64,000 bases of DNA from Rhynchopus sp. YZ270_cl-10 (GCA_964035575.1 OZ037833.1:186001-250000), one strand, 5' to 3'. Numbered from the stretch's first letter, positions 9,765 through 20,937 are shown. A program made the numbers and translations. Notes: a model not told the origin generated them from the letters alone.

Positions 9765-11036
9765 TCACCTCCTACTTAACGACTTCAGCCGCGACAGCAG
9801 CCCTTGGTTCTCTGACCGCAGCCGCGCCAGCTCCGCATCCTGGCTTGCACTGCTTGGCGGCGGTACCACATTTCCCACATCTTTCCCTTCAAACCTCTTC
9901 ACCTTAGGCACATACGCACGAGGCCTCTCGGGGAGCGGCGAGGGGATGATGTTGTGCGGCGCCTGCGCGAGGAGGAGGTTGCTTTGGTTTGAATAGTCGT
10001 TGAACGGTCGACGCACACTGGGCGACTGCACTTGCGGCTTGGAGACCACCCCCATATGCGTGGTAAGATTCTCATGCGCCACGTACTGCCGTATCCTCTG
10101 CGGCCTTGCTGCAGGGATGGCACTGATGTACGCCCCCTCCACCTGCCTCTTCCCCGAGGCCCGCTTCTCCGTCTGCACAACCTGCGTGCACGCCTTCCTC
10201 CCCTGGGTGCACCCCCTCCGAAACTCCGCAACACTCGCCGCATTGTGCTCCGGAGAATCTGCCATTCTCGGCAACCACTGCTTCGGGTTCCTCGTTGCTT
10301 CATTAGGGTTCCCCACTGCAGGCACGTTTGTATCATAATAAGCAAAGGCGCTGCAATGTGGGTCGCCTTTTAGCACAACATCGGCACCGTCATCAACTAC
10401 TATCACCCCTGGTCCGTCTACGCCACGCACCGGGCTTCCTACCCGGCCTTTGCCTACTGGGTGTTGTGTGTTCTCCACTGATTCAACCCGACGTTTTCCT
10501 GTTGGTGTTGAGGCTTCGGGGGTGAATGAGGCAACCCTTTGCATGCCGTTGTCGACGCGAAGGCGGTTGGCAGGTCCAGAGAGGGATCGGCGACGGTGGT
10601 GGGATTGTGGTTGGTCTGATTCGGGTGGGTCCTGGCGACGGCGGCCGGAGCTGACTGCGAGGGGCGGGAGGGTGGTGGAGAAGAGCACGCTGCGCATATC
10701 GGTGCTTGGCGTGCTTCTGCTGCGTGCGTTGCTGTGGGCGGTGTTGGTGTTGCTGTGGGAGCGCTTCCCCTTTACCCTTGCAGACACATCATAGTCATTC
10801 GCCGTATTTGCCAAAGGGTTGTGTGGGTTAAACGACGCCGCCCCTTGGCTTCCACTCCGCTTCCCCCGCGGCCACTCATCCGTGCCTGCGTTCTGCATAC
10901 TGTGGAACTGCCGGCGGGTGGACCCAGAGATGGAGCGGGAGTGTGGCGACGTCGCAGTAGGGGTGGGGGCAGACCAGCCTTCCAGCAGAGGGTTGCGGTT
11001 AGAGTCCTGACGGCCACGGCTTCGACCACGTACCAT
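9765..11036 (-). CDS. Basic low-complexity protein with short C-terminal coiled coil
   Basis: 423 residues, not recognised as a known family. The N-terminal part is rich in Arg, Ser, Pro and Asn (MVRGRSRGRQDSNRNPLLEG) and looks disordered. The extreme C-terminus (DAELARLRSENQGLLSRLKS) has a clean leucine heptad and should form a short coiled coil. The frame is uninterrupted for 1.27 kb against many stops in the other frames, and base composition matches neighbouring genes, so it is considered real. The ATG at 11036 is the first in frame. The repeated RRQ, RKR and KVKR clusters would suit nucleic-acid or cytoskeleton binding, but that is a guess. Confidence 0.7.
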   Translation of the reverse strand: MVRGRSRGRQDSNRNPLLEGWSAPTPTATSPHSRSISGSTRRQFHSMQNAGTDEWPRGKRSGSQGAASFNPHNPLANTANDYDVSARVKGKRSHSNTNTAHSNARSRSTPSTDMRSVLFSTTLPPLAVSSGRRRQDPPESDQPQSHHRRRSLSGPANRLRVDNGMQRVASFTPEASTPTGKRRVESVENTQHPVGKGRVGSPVRGVDGPGVIVVDDGADVVLKGDPHCSAFAYYDTNVPAVGNPNEATRNPKQWLPRMADSPEHNAASVAEFRRGCTQGRKACTQVVQTEKRASGKRQVEGAYISAIPAARPQRIRQYVAHENLTTHMGVVSKPQVQSPSVRRPFNDYSNQSNLLLAQAPHNIIPSPLPERPRAYVPKVKRFEGKDVGNVVPPPSSASQDAELARLRSENQGLLSRLKSLSRR

Positions 11037-11199
11037 GGTGTGGTTTTATTTATTTTCGAAAGCTGTTGTGAGATGGGGTTGCTAGGATTGGGGGATATAA
11101 ATATTTTGGTTGATTAATAATAGATGGTGATCTTGTATTCGCAGGATCCTTATAAAGGGAGAGGAGAAATGGACAATACAAAAGTCCTCTCACACTGCG

Positions 11200-12010
11200 A
11201 AGATCCTTGCAGGCCGGTTGCCATTTGGCAGAAATGACTGCGACCGTTAAGGACAAGTCCGACATCATGTGGCAATCTGCTCCGCTCACTCGCGTCCTGC
11301 GTACTGCCCAGCATCAACCGGAAGGCGCAGTGCGGAAACTATTCATCGATGAGCAGGCGGTTGTGGCCGCTGTCTCTGCTGCAAACTGGCAAAGCAGAAA
11401 GCAGACTCCGAAAAGAAAAAAAAAACGACTGTGACACGCAAGTTGGGCTGGAGTGCGGGTATGTGGCACTGCTGTCTGCTGAGGAGACACAAAAGCAACA
11501 GCATGGAGGATTGACGTGAACTCAATTTCCGCAACTCCCTATATGGCCTGCCCCTGTGGAGCTAACTCTGCACAAAGCAGTGGTTTCTGTGACCTACTAC
11601 GGAGCCTTGAATACATCCTTTTTAGCGAGACTACTCTCCAAGGAAATGACGAGCCATGAGTCGGGTCATAAGGAATTGAGAGCAGTGACGCAGACGTTTT
11701 GGAAATCTGTTGTGAACACCCCTCATCACTACAGATAATACGCTGAGCGAGGGGGACCAGCGCAAATGCAGGACAACCACACCCGGAATGTAAACCTTTC
11801 CGAAGTGAAAAAGCTCGTAGCATTCTCAGCGAAGGCGTTGAAAGAGCAAGCCAAACAAAGAAAACTCGGTGGCTGAGAGTGGGAGAGGAGGAGGGTAAGT
11901 TGCCCCTCTTGAGGAAATCTGGCAACAGTGGAGTAGGTACACGCTCCGTTGTCCATGGGGATGACCAAAGAAGAGTGGGGTAGTAACCCACCAACAACTA
12001 CGTACACAGC
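11200..12010 (+). pseudogene. Decayed coding sequence, unidentified
   Basis: The plus strand shows several successive protein-like stretches in different frames, such as VGLECGYVALLSAEETQKQQ, VVSVTYYGALNTSFLARLLS and SEVKKLVAFSAKALKEQAKQ, over about 800 bp. The residue composition is coding-like and unlike the surrounding homopolymer-rich DNA, but there is no intact frame and I do not recognise the family. It lies on the strand opposite to all intact genes and is possibly a mobile-element relic. Confidence 0.4.
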
Positions 12011-12237
12011 GACATTAGGCCGTTGAAAAAAACACCACGGTTGAGGGGTATATCAACTGGTCTCTCGCCAGGATGAATGAGAGTAACTGATGTGTGATGC
12101 AGAAGGGGGAAAAGCTTTCTTTTTTTTTTGCAATCTAGCAGGGGGGTTTTTTCGTACCGAAGGGGGGTGGTGGTGGGGGGGGGGATATTCAGGGAGAAGT
12201 TAAAAGTGAAAAACGACTCAAAAAGTCAATAAAAAAC

Positions 12238-12304
12238 TGTAGTTGTTGATGCAGGCACCTCCGACTGACCCACGTACGATGCCAGCCATCCGGATGAAAG
12301 CACA
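12238..12304. repeat. Dispersed 66-bp repeat, copy 1
   Basis: About 66 bp (containing gcaggcacctccgactgacc and ccggatgaaagcaca) recurs almost unchanged at 51332-51397 in the same orientation. Near-identity over 39 kb of separation suggests a recent mobile or gene-conversion origin. Confidence 0.8.
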
Positions 12305-12929
12305 AAATGTATTAAAAAAAAACTTTGGGAATGAAGTGAATTCCTTTACCACAGAAAATGAAGAAAAGCTCCTTTTTATAAAAAGGCCTCAAAACAAAAT
12401 AAAAAAACAATCCCGAAAAAAGAAAAAAAAATCTACTCCGTAACGCCTTCAATGTTATGCTCTAAAAAGATCCTGTCTCTATATTACTTTTGACCGGATC
12501 CACAAAAAAAAATGGCATCTTTTTTTTTGTTCCCAAAGGTATTGGGAATGCTCTACGATTTTTTTTTATAAATCTCCTGAACCAGGGCCTTAGGGTGGTC
12601 GGGGGGGTAGCCGCCAACTGCTGGTCCAAACCCGGTTTGCTGGTCAATGCAAAAAACAGGTGAAAAGCACACAGTGGTAAAAAAAGACTCCCTGCCACTG
12701 CAGGGAGGTGACGCGCTTTCTCCCCTCTGATGCACAAAATCGTGAAAGGCGGGTGGGGAGGGTGAACCACAAGCCGTAGTGGGTGTCAGCCTTCGTATCA
12801 GTAACCTCAGTACATCTATAAAAGAAGCGGCGGTCATGGCACCCAAAGGTTCCAGGCGAAGCCACGGTACGCAACATTTCAAAAAAATTCCCTTAAAATG
12901 GCACATTTTAACTGCCAAACTATGTCATA

Positions 12930-13065
12930 GGAAGGTGGGTTGGCAAGATTGCGCCGCAGGCGCACGGTACGCTACTTTTTTTATTTCGCCATGCTGCATG
13001 CTTCCTTTTCCTTCGGCGTTTGACCAATTGAGTCGCGTTCTGGTCTCCCACGGTGTACCCTTGAG
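12930..13065. repeat. Dispersed family D, diverged copy
   Basis: Contains the short hairpin gcgccgcaggcgcacggtac followed about 60 bp later by an attga...gtctcccacggtg stretch. The same order of motifs is seen at 14519-14650, and part of it inverted at 19797-19885. Confidence 0.55.
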
Positions 13066-13266
13066 CCCCCAGGGTCTCTGCATCTGTGACACACCCGACT
13101 GTTCTGGTGGGATTCTCAAAAAAAAATCTCAAAAAAAATCTATTGTTATTTTTTTTTTTTAGACCCGGACCAGCAATACCTAGGGTTGCTGGTCCGCTGA
13201 CCAGCAAAAAGTACCACCCTAAGGGCCTGTCCTGAACTCTACTACACGACGCGGTCCAGAGGCACC

Positions 13267-13382
13267 TGACAAGTGAAATGACATGTCATAAAAGTGACAA
13301 GTGAAATGACATGTAAATCACTTGTCATGACAAGTGAACCACTTGTCATGACAAGTGATTCACTTGTCATGACAAGTGAATC
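13267..13382. repeat. Left subterminal array of palindromic 18-mers
   Basis: Three full copies of CACTTGTCATGACAAGTG and several half sites (gacaagtgaaatgacatgt) lie just inside the left end of the element. Clustered palindromes directly inside transposon ends are usually transposase-binding sites. Confidence 0.85.
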
Positions 13383-14046
13383 CTTAGGGTCCCTGTTAAC
13401 CCTGGATTCTTTTTATTGTTATTTTTTGATTAGGGAGTGGGTTGCGCAAGCAAAGTAAGGCAATGGGGTGGGGAGTGGGGGAAAAAAGGAAAAGAAAAGA
13501 AAAAAAGTATAGTGGAGCACACTCTAGGGTGGCTACACTAATACAACCAAGTTTTCAAAAAAAAAAAAAAAAAAAAGAAAAGTATTGTTTAAAGTGACGT
13601 AAGGACACGACTATGCGGTTCACTAACCCTGGTAATACCCCCTACCCATATTACCAGGGTTATAACCATCCCGTTTGAGGCATCAAACGATTTTTTTTTT
13701 TGATTATGATAGTATTGCTCTCATTCAATTGTCACAGCGTCGTCGCCTTCGTCGTCTTCGTCGTCATCCTCTTCTTCCGAGGCGTCGTTCTGCCTCGCGT
13801 CTTCGGGTGCGACCAACTTGATTTCCTTTTCATTGAATATGAAACTATACCCTGTGCACCACCTATCCACCGACAGATTTTTTGATTTTTTGATTTTATT
13901 CCACAGTTAAATAAAGTATACGAAGGATTTGGCACTTTTAGCGTGATTCTTTTTAATCAGTCTAAATGGGAGCCAATTACCCCCCCCCCCCCTTGAGGGT
14001 CATATTCGGGTTTTGGGGGTAATATAAGGGGGGGGGGTAATAGACA

Positions 14047-14265
14047 CCTACCTGTGTACCTGTGTACGTGTGTACGTGTGTACGTGTGTACGTGTGTACG
14101 TGTGTACGTGTGTACGTGTGTACGTGTGTACGTGTGTACGTGTGTACGTGTGTACGTGTGTACGTGTGTACGTGTGTACGTGTGTACGTGTGTACGTGTG
14201 TACGTGTGTACCTGTGTACCTGTGTACCTGTGTACCTGTGTACCTGTGTACCTGTGTACCTGTGT
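14047..14265. repeat. Octamer tandem repeat (TGTGTACG/TGTGTACC)
   Basis: About 27 copies of an 8-bp unit. The inner copies are TGTGTACG; the flanking copies on both sides, more on the right, are TGTGTACC. Because eight is not a multiple of three and no unit frame contains a stop, long frames stay open on both strands, encoding simple VRVYVCTC or THVHTYTR repeats. These are not treated as genes. Confidence 0.9.
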
Positions 14266-14518
14266 TTTTGGGAATGCTACCCTGGGTGCCGAAGGCAGGC
14301 ACATTACATGTGCGGAGGGAACTACTGGAGCCCGAGCCAGTGAAGCCCCCTAGGAAACTGGGGTACGGATTGGAAGAGACCTTGCCGGTAGCCGGGAACC
14401 CTCCCTGGGCTAGTACAATGACGAAGTGAGTGTACCCAGTACCCAATGCCGTGACTTCACCGGCTAACACCGGAAAACACCGGCAAAATCAGGTGGAATA
14501 TACATAAGTACATCACGG

Positions 14519-14650
14519 GGGGTAGGGAACAGATAGCGCCGCAGGCGCATGGTACGCAACTTTTTTCTTTTTCTTTCCCCTTTTCTCTGCTTTCTTTTGA
14601 TTGCACGAGCCGATTGCTCTCCACGGTGGGGTCACATGTGTGTCCACAGC
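14519..14650. repeat. Dispersed family D, copy 2
   Basis: Shares gcgccgcaggcgca and the segment ending cgattgctctccacggtggg with other copies; the second half is nearly identical to the inverted copy at 19797-19885. Confidence 0.75.
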
Positions 14651-15075
14651 AAATCCTTAAGGATTTCCTTCTACGTGGGACCACCTAAAGGGGGGGGGGG
14701 GGGTAATAGACACTGAAAAATCTCGTATTTTCGGATTTTGGAAAAAGGGGGTAATATAAGGGGGGGGGGGGGGGGGTAATTGGCTAGGGGGGGGGGTAAT
14801 TGGCTCCCATTTAGACTGATGATAATTTCACGCCGTGTTTTTTTCACAAATAAAAACCACGCTAATTGAACTTTATTTCACGCGTTTTCACTTTTTTTCA
14901 CTGCAATTCCTTAGGAGCGTGATTTTATTTTTGTTTTTTTCACGCCAAAACAGGGGTTTTTTTTGGCGATAACTTCACGCTAAATTTTGGTATATCCTGC
15001 ACCACCACCCGCCTAAAAATTGAAAATTTCGAATTTTTTTTGCACTTTTCCCATTTTTTTTTTGACACACGCAAC

Positions 15076-15480
15076 ATGCCGAAGGATCTAAGACGCAAAC
15101 GGTCCTCCGACAAGAGATGGACGAGCGCTACAGTGGTTTTGCTGAAGGACTGGCATCGTCGACACCGTACATCCGTGAATGGGACCGCTTTTTAAGGAAT
15201 TCATTGGCAAGCCCAACGGTAAGCCCACGGAAGCCGACTTTGTTTTGTGCATAGTGCATCTCCGTGACGATCTCACGTACAAATCGTCGTCGTAATGGAC
15301 AGCGTTCAGTAAGCTGAGCAGCATATTGGCGAGGAAGTATGGGGTGCAACTGCAAGACCAGTTTGCGCAGGCTCGTGTGTCTCTTGAAACAAAACCAGAC
15401 CGGCTACCGACACGACAGTCCAAGGCACTCCGCACTTACGAAACAAGAAATCGACTCCTTCATTACCTATGAAGGCGGAG
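15076..15480 (+). pseudogene. Decayed recombinase-like coding remnant inside the transposon
   Basis: The plus strand holds protein-like segments spread over more than one frame, including MDERYSGFAEGLASSTPYIR and LSSILARKYGVQLQDQFAQA. The helical, basic character and the xxFLxEF/ILxRKYG pattern recall the N-terminal core-binding domain of tyrosine recombinases. The element is broken and no catalytic domain was found. Assignment to Crypton-like or another tyrosine-recombinase family is a suggestion only. Confidence 0.35.
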
Positions 15481-16147
15481 GACACACCACCCCCTTACTT
15501 CATTGTGAGGAAGGCGGTGGCTGGCATGATATTCTGTGATGGGCGGGGATCTTCTGAATGTCTCGCTCTTGCACGATAGCCATTTCCCGGCCTCCGCTAG
15601 CACCCGAGGGGACCCTGAGGGTGGGGAGACGTCGGGATGTAGCTTTGTGTACCTTTGAGGCAGCTTTCAGAACCCGACCACACGCTACACGCTATGCGTG
15701 GGCTAAATAGGCTACACGCTGTATGCGCTACACGCAAAATGCTGTTGTGTATCAAAACGTGGGTTGCGTGTACTGCATGGGGTCACCTGTGCACCACCCT
15801 GTGTGGCTCACACATGGTTATGACACCCCGAAAACGTGTATCCCACCCCACATATAAGGGTAGGCCCAGTTTATCGGGTTTTTGCAGGTTTCCCCGCAGG
15901 AGGGTAACAGGTCTGGAGGGACCCTTCAGCCTTTTTTAGCCTCCCTCCAGCCCCCTCAGGTTTGCCAGCCCCCCCAGCGGGAGTCCCGCTATCCTAGCTA
16001 GGGGTCCCGTGGGATTCCCGGTAGCGCTGGCGGGAGGGTAAGGAAAGCTACCTGGAGGGACACATACTCGTTAGTTATTGCACAATAAATGAGTCACGCT
16101 AAAAGTGCCAAATCCTTTCGTATACTTTATTTAACGTGAAATAAAAT

Positions 16148-16322
16148 TACGTATTCAACGCCTTTTAGCGAATTTTTTTGCGATACTTCACTTATTTTTT
16201 TCCCAGGCTCGTGGATTCAATTTGCCTCGCTTCGCTCGGCAAATTAACTACCACTCGCCTGGGGAAAAAATGCGTGAAGTTATCGCAAAAAAAAACCACG
16301 CTAAAAGGCGTTGAATAAATAG
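16148..16322. repeat. Foldback next to the nested element
   Basis: Inverted arms at about 16148-16192 and 16273-16322 share attcaacgccttttagcg and gcgataacttcac. The loop contains a second short inverted pair around cccaggc/gcctggg. It uses the same TTCACGC-type motifs as the second-level element. Confidence 0.75.
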
Positions 16323-16984
16323 TTATTTTTGCTTTTAAAAATGAACAAGATAAAACAAAAAGCTTGCGTTTCTTTTATCGAACAGATTTTATTCTCCGCC
16401 CCGTACCCAAAACATAAACACCACTGTGAATCAGAAAAAATATTTTCCCTTTTCTTTTTTCTTCCACACACGCTTGTTTTTGTGCTTCGTTCATTTTTTA
16501 TTAAAAAAGCTTTGTTTCGAGTGCGAAACGTTTCTCCATGTATTGCACGGGAAACAACATGACAAACAGGTGCAGGGTGGTTCCGTGCTTACCATAGAAC
16601 CTGGCACCTTGTGTGTCTCCCAAAAACCAAAAAAGCGTTGTGTGTGAAGTTTTGAAGGAAGGAAAAATGAAACATCACCTTTTGTTGTCTTTTACATTTC
16701 AAATTTTTTTAAAAAATGAAGCGTCAGTCCGTGAGTGAGAGCCCTTCGCAAAAGTCCTTGCGTCACTTTAACCATACTTTTCTTTACCGTTCCCCAGTCC
16801 CCACCCCATTTCCTTACGTTGCCTGCACAACCCACTCCCTAATCAATAAAAGAAAACCATCAGATAGCCGCCACTACCCACATCAGGCTAAAAAAGAAAG
16901 AGATAAAAAGTACATCATTTTACATTTTTTTACTTCATTTCATGTAGGAATAAATGAAATCATGAGCTCACAGGCATTCCTCAG

Positions 16985-17126
16985 GTAAATCACTTGTCAT
17001 GACAAGTGATTCACTTGTCATGACAAGTGGTTCACTTGTCATGACAAGTGAGTCACTTGTCATGACAAGTGACCACTTGTCATACATTTCACTTGTCATT
17101 TCACTTGTCACCATGACAAGTGAAAT
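16985..17126. repeat. Right subterminal array of palindromic 18-mers
   Basis: Four full copies of CACTTGTCATGACAAGTG (some with one changed base at the joint) plus half sites just inside the right end of the 3.9 kb element, mirroring the left array. Confidence 0.85.
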
Positions 17127-17524
17127 TGGTCCTGGACCGCGTCGTGTAGTACTATTGACTGATTTCCTGACAGAACTTAAAAAAGAAAAGACTCCACTAC
17201 ATCCCCGGAAAAACGGATGAAAGCACAATTTTGTTTAGGTTGAGCTCTGGACAGGAAACCTTGCTACTGCTTCCAAAAGGGTTTTTATTTTTTTTTTTTT
17301 TAACATGCCACTCACTTTTTCCCCCCTACCATAAACGTGTTTTTTTCATTACATTCCCAAATGATATAGCCAGCATCTTCTCGGAAGATAGCGACCACGA
17401 GTGAACCTCTTAAACCTCTCGCACCATGAATGTGCCTCTCTTTTTGGTCAAAAAAGAATAAAAAAAGGCTTGAAAGCTGATTGTGCCCTTTCGTGCACAC
17501 AGCTATATCACGACCTGCGTGGCT

Positions 17525-19439
17525 TTACCCAGAGACGAGGCTGATGGACGACCCTGAGGAGGAGGACGAGGATGAGCTTGCACGGCGTCTAGCACGGACG
17601 GGGGCCACTCCGTCGCTGCCACTGTTTTTTTTTTGTTGTGGTGTTGTTGTGTTGTTTTGTTTGTTGACCACGACTTCAGGTCAAAAAAAAGAGAATTTGT
17701 CCTCAAACCCCGATCACATACCTGCTCTCGGACGACGACACAGACACCTGTCTCCTCCGCACAACCCTCACAACATCCGCAGACCCTGAAGACGAATCGT
17801 CTAGGTCAGTATCGTCGTCCTTGCCCCCTGCACCACCCACACCCTCATCCTCATCGGAGCTGCTGTCTGCCAACAGAATCCTCTTCGGCGGCGGCTTCGT
17901 CACCTTTGCCGCAGGCTTGACCACAGCCGGCTGCTGCGGCTGTTTCGGCTGCGGCTTGACAACAGGACGCCTTCCTGGCTGCCCTATACCCCCTGCACTG
18001 TGCAACGACATCGAGGAGGCAATACTAGACATTGCGCCGTCGGATGATAAGACTGAAGCGGCTTTGTCCTTCTCCTTCTCCTTCTCCTTTTCTTTGTCCG
18101 CTTTTTCCTTGAGTGAAGCTTCGTAAGCGGCAACGACATCAGGGGGGAGGAACTTCGTTGCTGGGTGTTTCGATCCTGCCTCAGGCCCGCCTACGTAGGA
18201 GACCAAGTCGCCGGGTGGTGTGTCGGCGGGGAATGTCCAAAAGGTTTTCCGGTCTTTGCAGAAATAGTACTTCTGTTTGGAGTTGCTCCACTTAGCGGAG
18301 ACGCCGCTGGTGGTGCCTGCATTGCTGGTTGCGGTGGACATTGTGGTGATGCTGGTCTGGTTTGTGCTGTCCTCGTCTTCTTGTTTGCGACGCTCGAGGG
18401 CTTCTTCTCTTCGCTTGGCGTCAGCCTCGGCAGCTGCCTGGAGGCGTGCTGTGGCCTCCTCCTTCCGTTGCAGCTCTGCAACCCTGCGCTGCTCTTCGCG
18501 TTCCTCTGCCGCTGCTTTGCGTGCCTGCTCTGCAGAGGATTTGCGGTCGTTCTCTTCCTGCTCCCTCTGCTCTGCGCGCTTCTTCTCTGCACGCTCTTCA
18601 GAGGCTTTGTCTTCAGCATCCTTTGCTTTCTGTTTTGCAGCTTGTGTTTCTGCTTCTGCTTCTTCGCTGCGTTTTCTCTGTGTTTCTTCTTGTTCCTTAC
18701 GGAGACGTTCTGCTTTTTCCGCTTTTTCTGCTTTTTCTGCAGCTTCAGCTTCAACCCTCCTTTCCTCCTCTCTTCTAAGCTCTTCCTTCCTCTCCTCCTC
18801 TGCTTGCAGCGCTGCCTCCTCCTCAGCCTCCTTCTCCTGCCGTTCCTTCTCCCTTTGCTGTGCGGCGCGCTCCTCTTCAGCCTTCTTCTGGCGCAGGCTT
18901 TCCTTCTCCTTCTCCTCCTCCTCCGCTTCCTTCTGCATGCGTGCCTTCGTCTCCTCCTCCTTCGCCCTCTTTGCACGCAAGGCTTCGTTAAGCGATTTTT
19001 GCTTTTCCCGCTCCTCCTCCTCTGCCTCCTCCTCTAAGCGTTTCCTCTGTGCCTTAGCCTCAAGCTCTGCTGCCTGCTTTTCGGAGGCTTCTTTTTGCTT
19101 TTGCAAAGATGCTTTCAACACAGCTTCGTCTTCTTCTGCTTGCTCTTGTCTTTTGTGTGCTTCTTGAGTGGCGATAGAGGGTCCAGCTGCGTGGTGCTGC
19201 TGCTGGACGAGGCGTTGTCTTTTAAGACGTTCTGCCTGAAGAGAGCGGCGTGCAGGAGGGGCAGAGGCTGTGACGGTGTCGGTGTGCTCGCCAGAGGATT
19301 GACGTTGAAGCTTCTCGACTTCCACCTCCTTCTGGCGTAGTGCGTCTTTCAGGCGTGCGTTCTCAGCCTCGAGAAGGATGGGGAGGCTCAGGGGAGCTTC
19401 CGTGGTGGCATTGCTGTGGAGGTGTGGAGGTGTGAACAT
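17525..19439 (-). CDS. Coiled-coil WW-domain protein (two exons)
   Basis: 604 residues from two exons, 19439-17722 and 17621-17525. The 100-bp intron starts GTATGT and ends ACAG; without splicing the frame ends seven codons later, while splicing restores a Ser-rich tail ending SSISLVSG. Residues about 20-370 are a long charged coiled coil rich in Glu, Lys, Arg and Ala. A WW domain follows at about 382-406 (AKWSNSKQKYYFCKDRKTFW), with both signature Trp and the central YYF. WW domains bind proline-rich peptides. The tail is Lys/Pro-rich, then acidic and Ser-rich. Likely a scaffold; its partners are unknown. Opposite-strand frames here are shadows of the repetitive coiled coil. Confidence 0.85.
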
Positions 19440-19796
19440 GGGGGGTGAAACATCTTTTCAGATGATGTGGAATCTTATCATCTTTTTCACATCGTGTCAC
19501 GTCGTGAAAAAAAGGAAAAAAAAAAAAAAAAAAAAAGTGCTCGCACACGATCTGCAGCAGTTCTACTCAATATTTTTTCAGATGAGTCACCACCACGGTT
19601 CGCACGGATCGCGATCCGTCAACTGCGGTACTTTTCCGGGAAAAACAAAAAAAAAAAAAAAAAGTGGGGCGCGCACGGGGGTCGCGCTACGCCCCTACCG
19701 ACTACCGTAGATTTTTGACGATTTTGCTCGGTACGTTTTTCCTTACTAAAACCAGAGAATCTCATATTTCATAGTAAGAGTATTTCGGAGTGTTTT

Positions 19797-19885
19797 TGGA
19801 CACACATGTGACCCCACCGTGGAGAGCAATCGGCTCGCGCAATCAAAAGAAAGCAGAGAAAAAGGAAAAAGAAAAAAGAAAAAAG
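19797..19885. repeat. Dispersed family D, inverted copy
   Basis: About 85 bp that is the reverse complement of 14565-14645, including caccgtggagagcaatcggc and a purine-rich gaaaaaggaaaaag tail. Confidence 0.75.
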
Positions 19886-20291
19886 GGCAGCAGTCTTCGG
19901 ACAGGTGCGTAGCGACACCTCCCTTGCGAGCTCACAGAAGCTAAGTCGTTCATAATTTTTGTGTTGACAGGTCTAGGTTTTAGTTTTTGAAAAGACAAGT
20001 AGAGCGCAAAGACTGTTTGATAATAGCAACAGTGGTTAAAACTCTTTACATCTCGGAGGGTCTTGCACTGACGATGTCCCCCTCTGATACTACCAATGTA
20101 TGCAGTTAGGACTGAAACATGATGTACTGAATTTCTAACCAACTACTTTATTTTCTCACGTGACCCCTTTAACCCACCCTATCCCCCAAACTTTGATGAT
20201 GCAACTTTTGTGTATATTACAGCACTCGAATGCATAAACAACAAATAAAAGCGACTTTCCAGAGTTGAGGACGACCTCCGTCTATATCTTT

Positions 20292-20370
20292 TAAGTACAA
20301 TAGCCTTCGGGCGACATTGAGTACAGATCCTGCACTAGCAGGTGATTGTCGACACAACAAAAAAGACAAA
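20292..20370. repeat. Dispersed family E, copy 1
   Basis: Shares aagtacaa, ttcgggcgacattg, gtacag and attgtcgacacaacaaaa in order with 38291-38370, which lies inside the 1.9 kb element at 37689-39588. Confidence 0.65.
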
Positions 20371-20937
20371 AGTTGGGTACCGTGCGCCTGCGGCGCTACT
20401 GTGTTCCCACTCAAAACACCACAATTTCATCTGAAGTTAGGTTTTCAAACCTGAAAACCCCTTGTTTACGAGTATGGGTTCATATTTTGCAAAAATTTAG
20501 GTCAATAAAATTTTGTCCATTTTTCCAAAATGACCCCACCACTTTCTGCCATCGCGCCGAATCGGACGATGCGATCGACAAAAACGCGTGATCTGGACCC
20601 CAAAATTTTGGTCAAAATCACGTGATCTGGGAACATGCTTGTTTTTGACCAAAGCAAAAAAAATTTCTTTGCCCTAAATCGGGCGTGGTAGGTGATACAA
20701 TGTCCCAAAAAATCTAAAGAAAATCTCAGATTGACTTTTTCTGGAAAAAAATTTCCAGTGAAAATTTCAGCCAAAAATACGGTCATTTTCACCTGATTTT
20801 TTTTTTTTTTTTTTTTTCACGACGTTTTTTTTTTTCACGATCAAGAAACGAAGTTGTGAGAGATTTCCGAAATTTTAGATCGTGATAAGATCTTTTACCC
20901 CCCATGTGTGAAGACAAGAAGAAGAAAGAAATTTTAG

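Larger units (their letters stand above)
13956..14820. mobile_element. Nested inverted-repeat element (third level), 865 bp
   Basis: The ends are inverted copies beginning atcagtctaaatgggagcc and continuing into a run of C (G on the other side). The interior contains the octamer tandem array and a copy of family D. It has no gene. It starts nine bases inside the left arm of the second-level element, so it probably inserted into that element. Confidence 0.75.
13893..16147. mobile_element. Nested inverted-repeat element (second level)
   Basis: Arms of about 55 bp at 13893-13947 and 16091-16147 are inverted copies, sharing ttaaataaagtatacgaagg and ggcacttttagcgtga. The interior near each arm carries repeated TTCACGC/GCGTGAA motifs (for example near 14828, 14875, 14935 and 14980), which look like subterminal sites of this element. 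It lies entirely within the 3.9 kb element. Target duplication not resolved. Confidence 0.75.
13241..17151. mobile_element. 3.9 kb DNA transposon with long terminal inverted repeats
   Basis: The ends are inverted copies of each other: tactacacgacgcggtcca at 13241 and its complement ending at 17151. Each end continues inward into an array of the palindromic 18-mer CACTTGTCATGACAAGTG (three full copies at 13267-13382, four at 16985-17126, plus half sites). The terminal TA may be a target-site duplication. No intact transposase is present; a decayed recombinase-like stretch lies at 15076-15480. Two further inverted-repeat elements and a foldback are nested inside. The superfamily is not assigned: a TA target would fit Tc1/mariner, but the arrayed subterminal sites are not typical of it. 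Confidence 0.85.

Noticed and set aside
13954-14470. Long open frames of 90-140 codons encoding THVHTYTR or VRVYVCTC repeats
   Set aside because: They arise because an 8-bp tandem repeat has no stop in several frames; no real protein signal.
13241-17151. CRISPR-like array (regularly spaced short palindromic repeats)
   Set aside because: Spacers are only 2-3 bases, the arrays are mirror images at the two ends of an inverted-repeat element, and the genome is eukaryotic.
18165-19167. Open frames of nearly 300 codons on the plus strand, rich in Leu, Cys and Ser
   Set aside because: They are the antisense shadow of the Glu/Lys/Arg-rich coiled coil of the WW gene; composition is what the reverse of GAG/AAG repeats gives.
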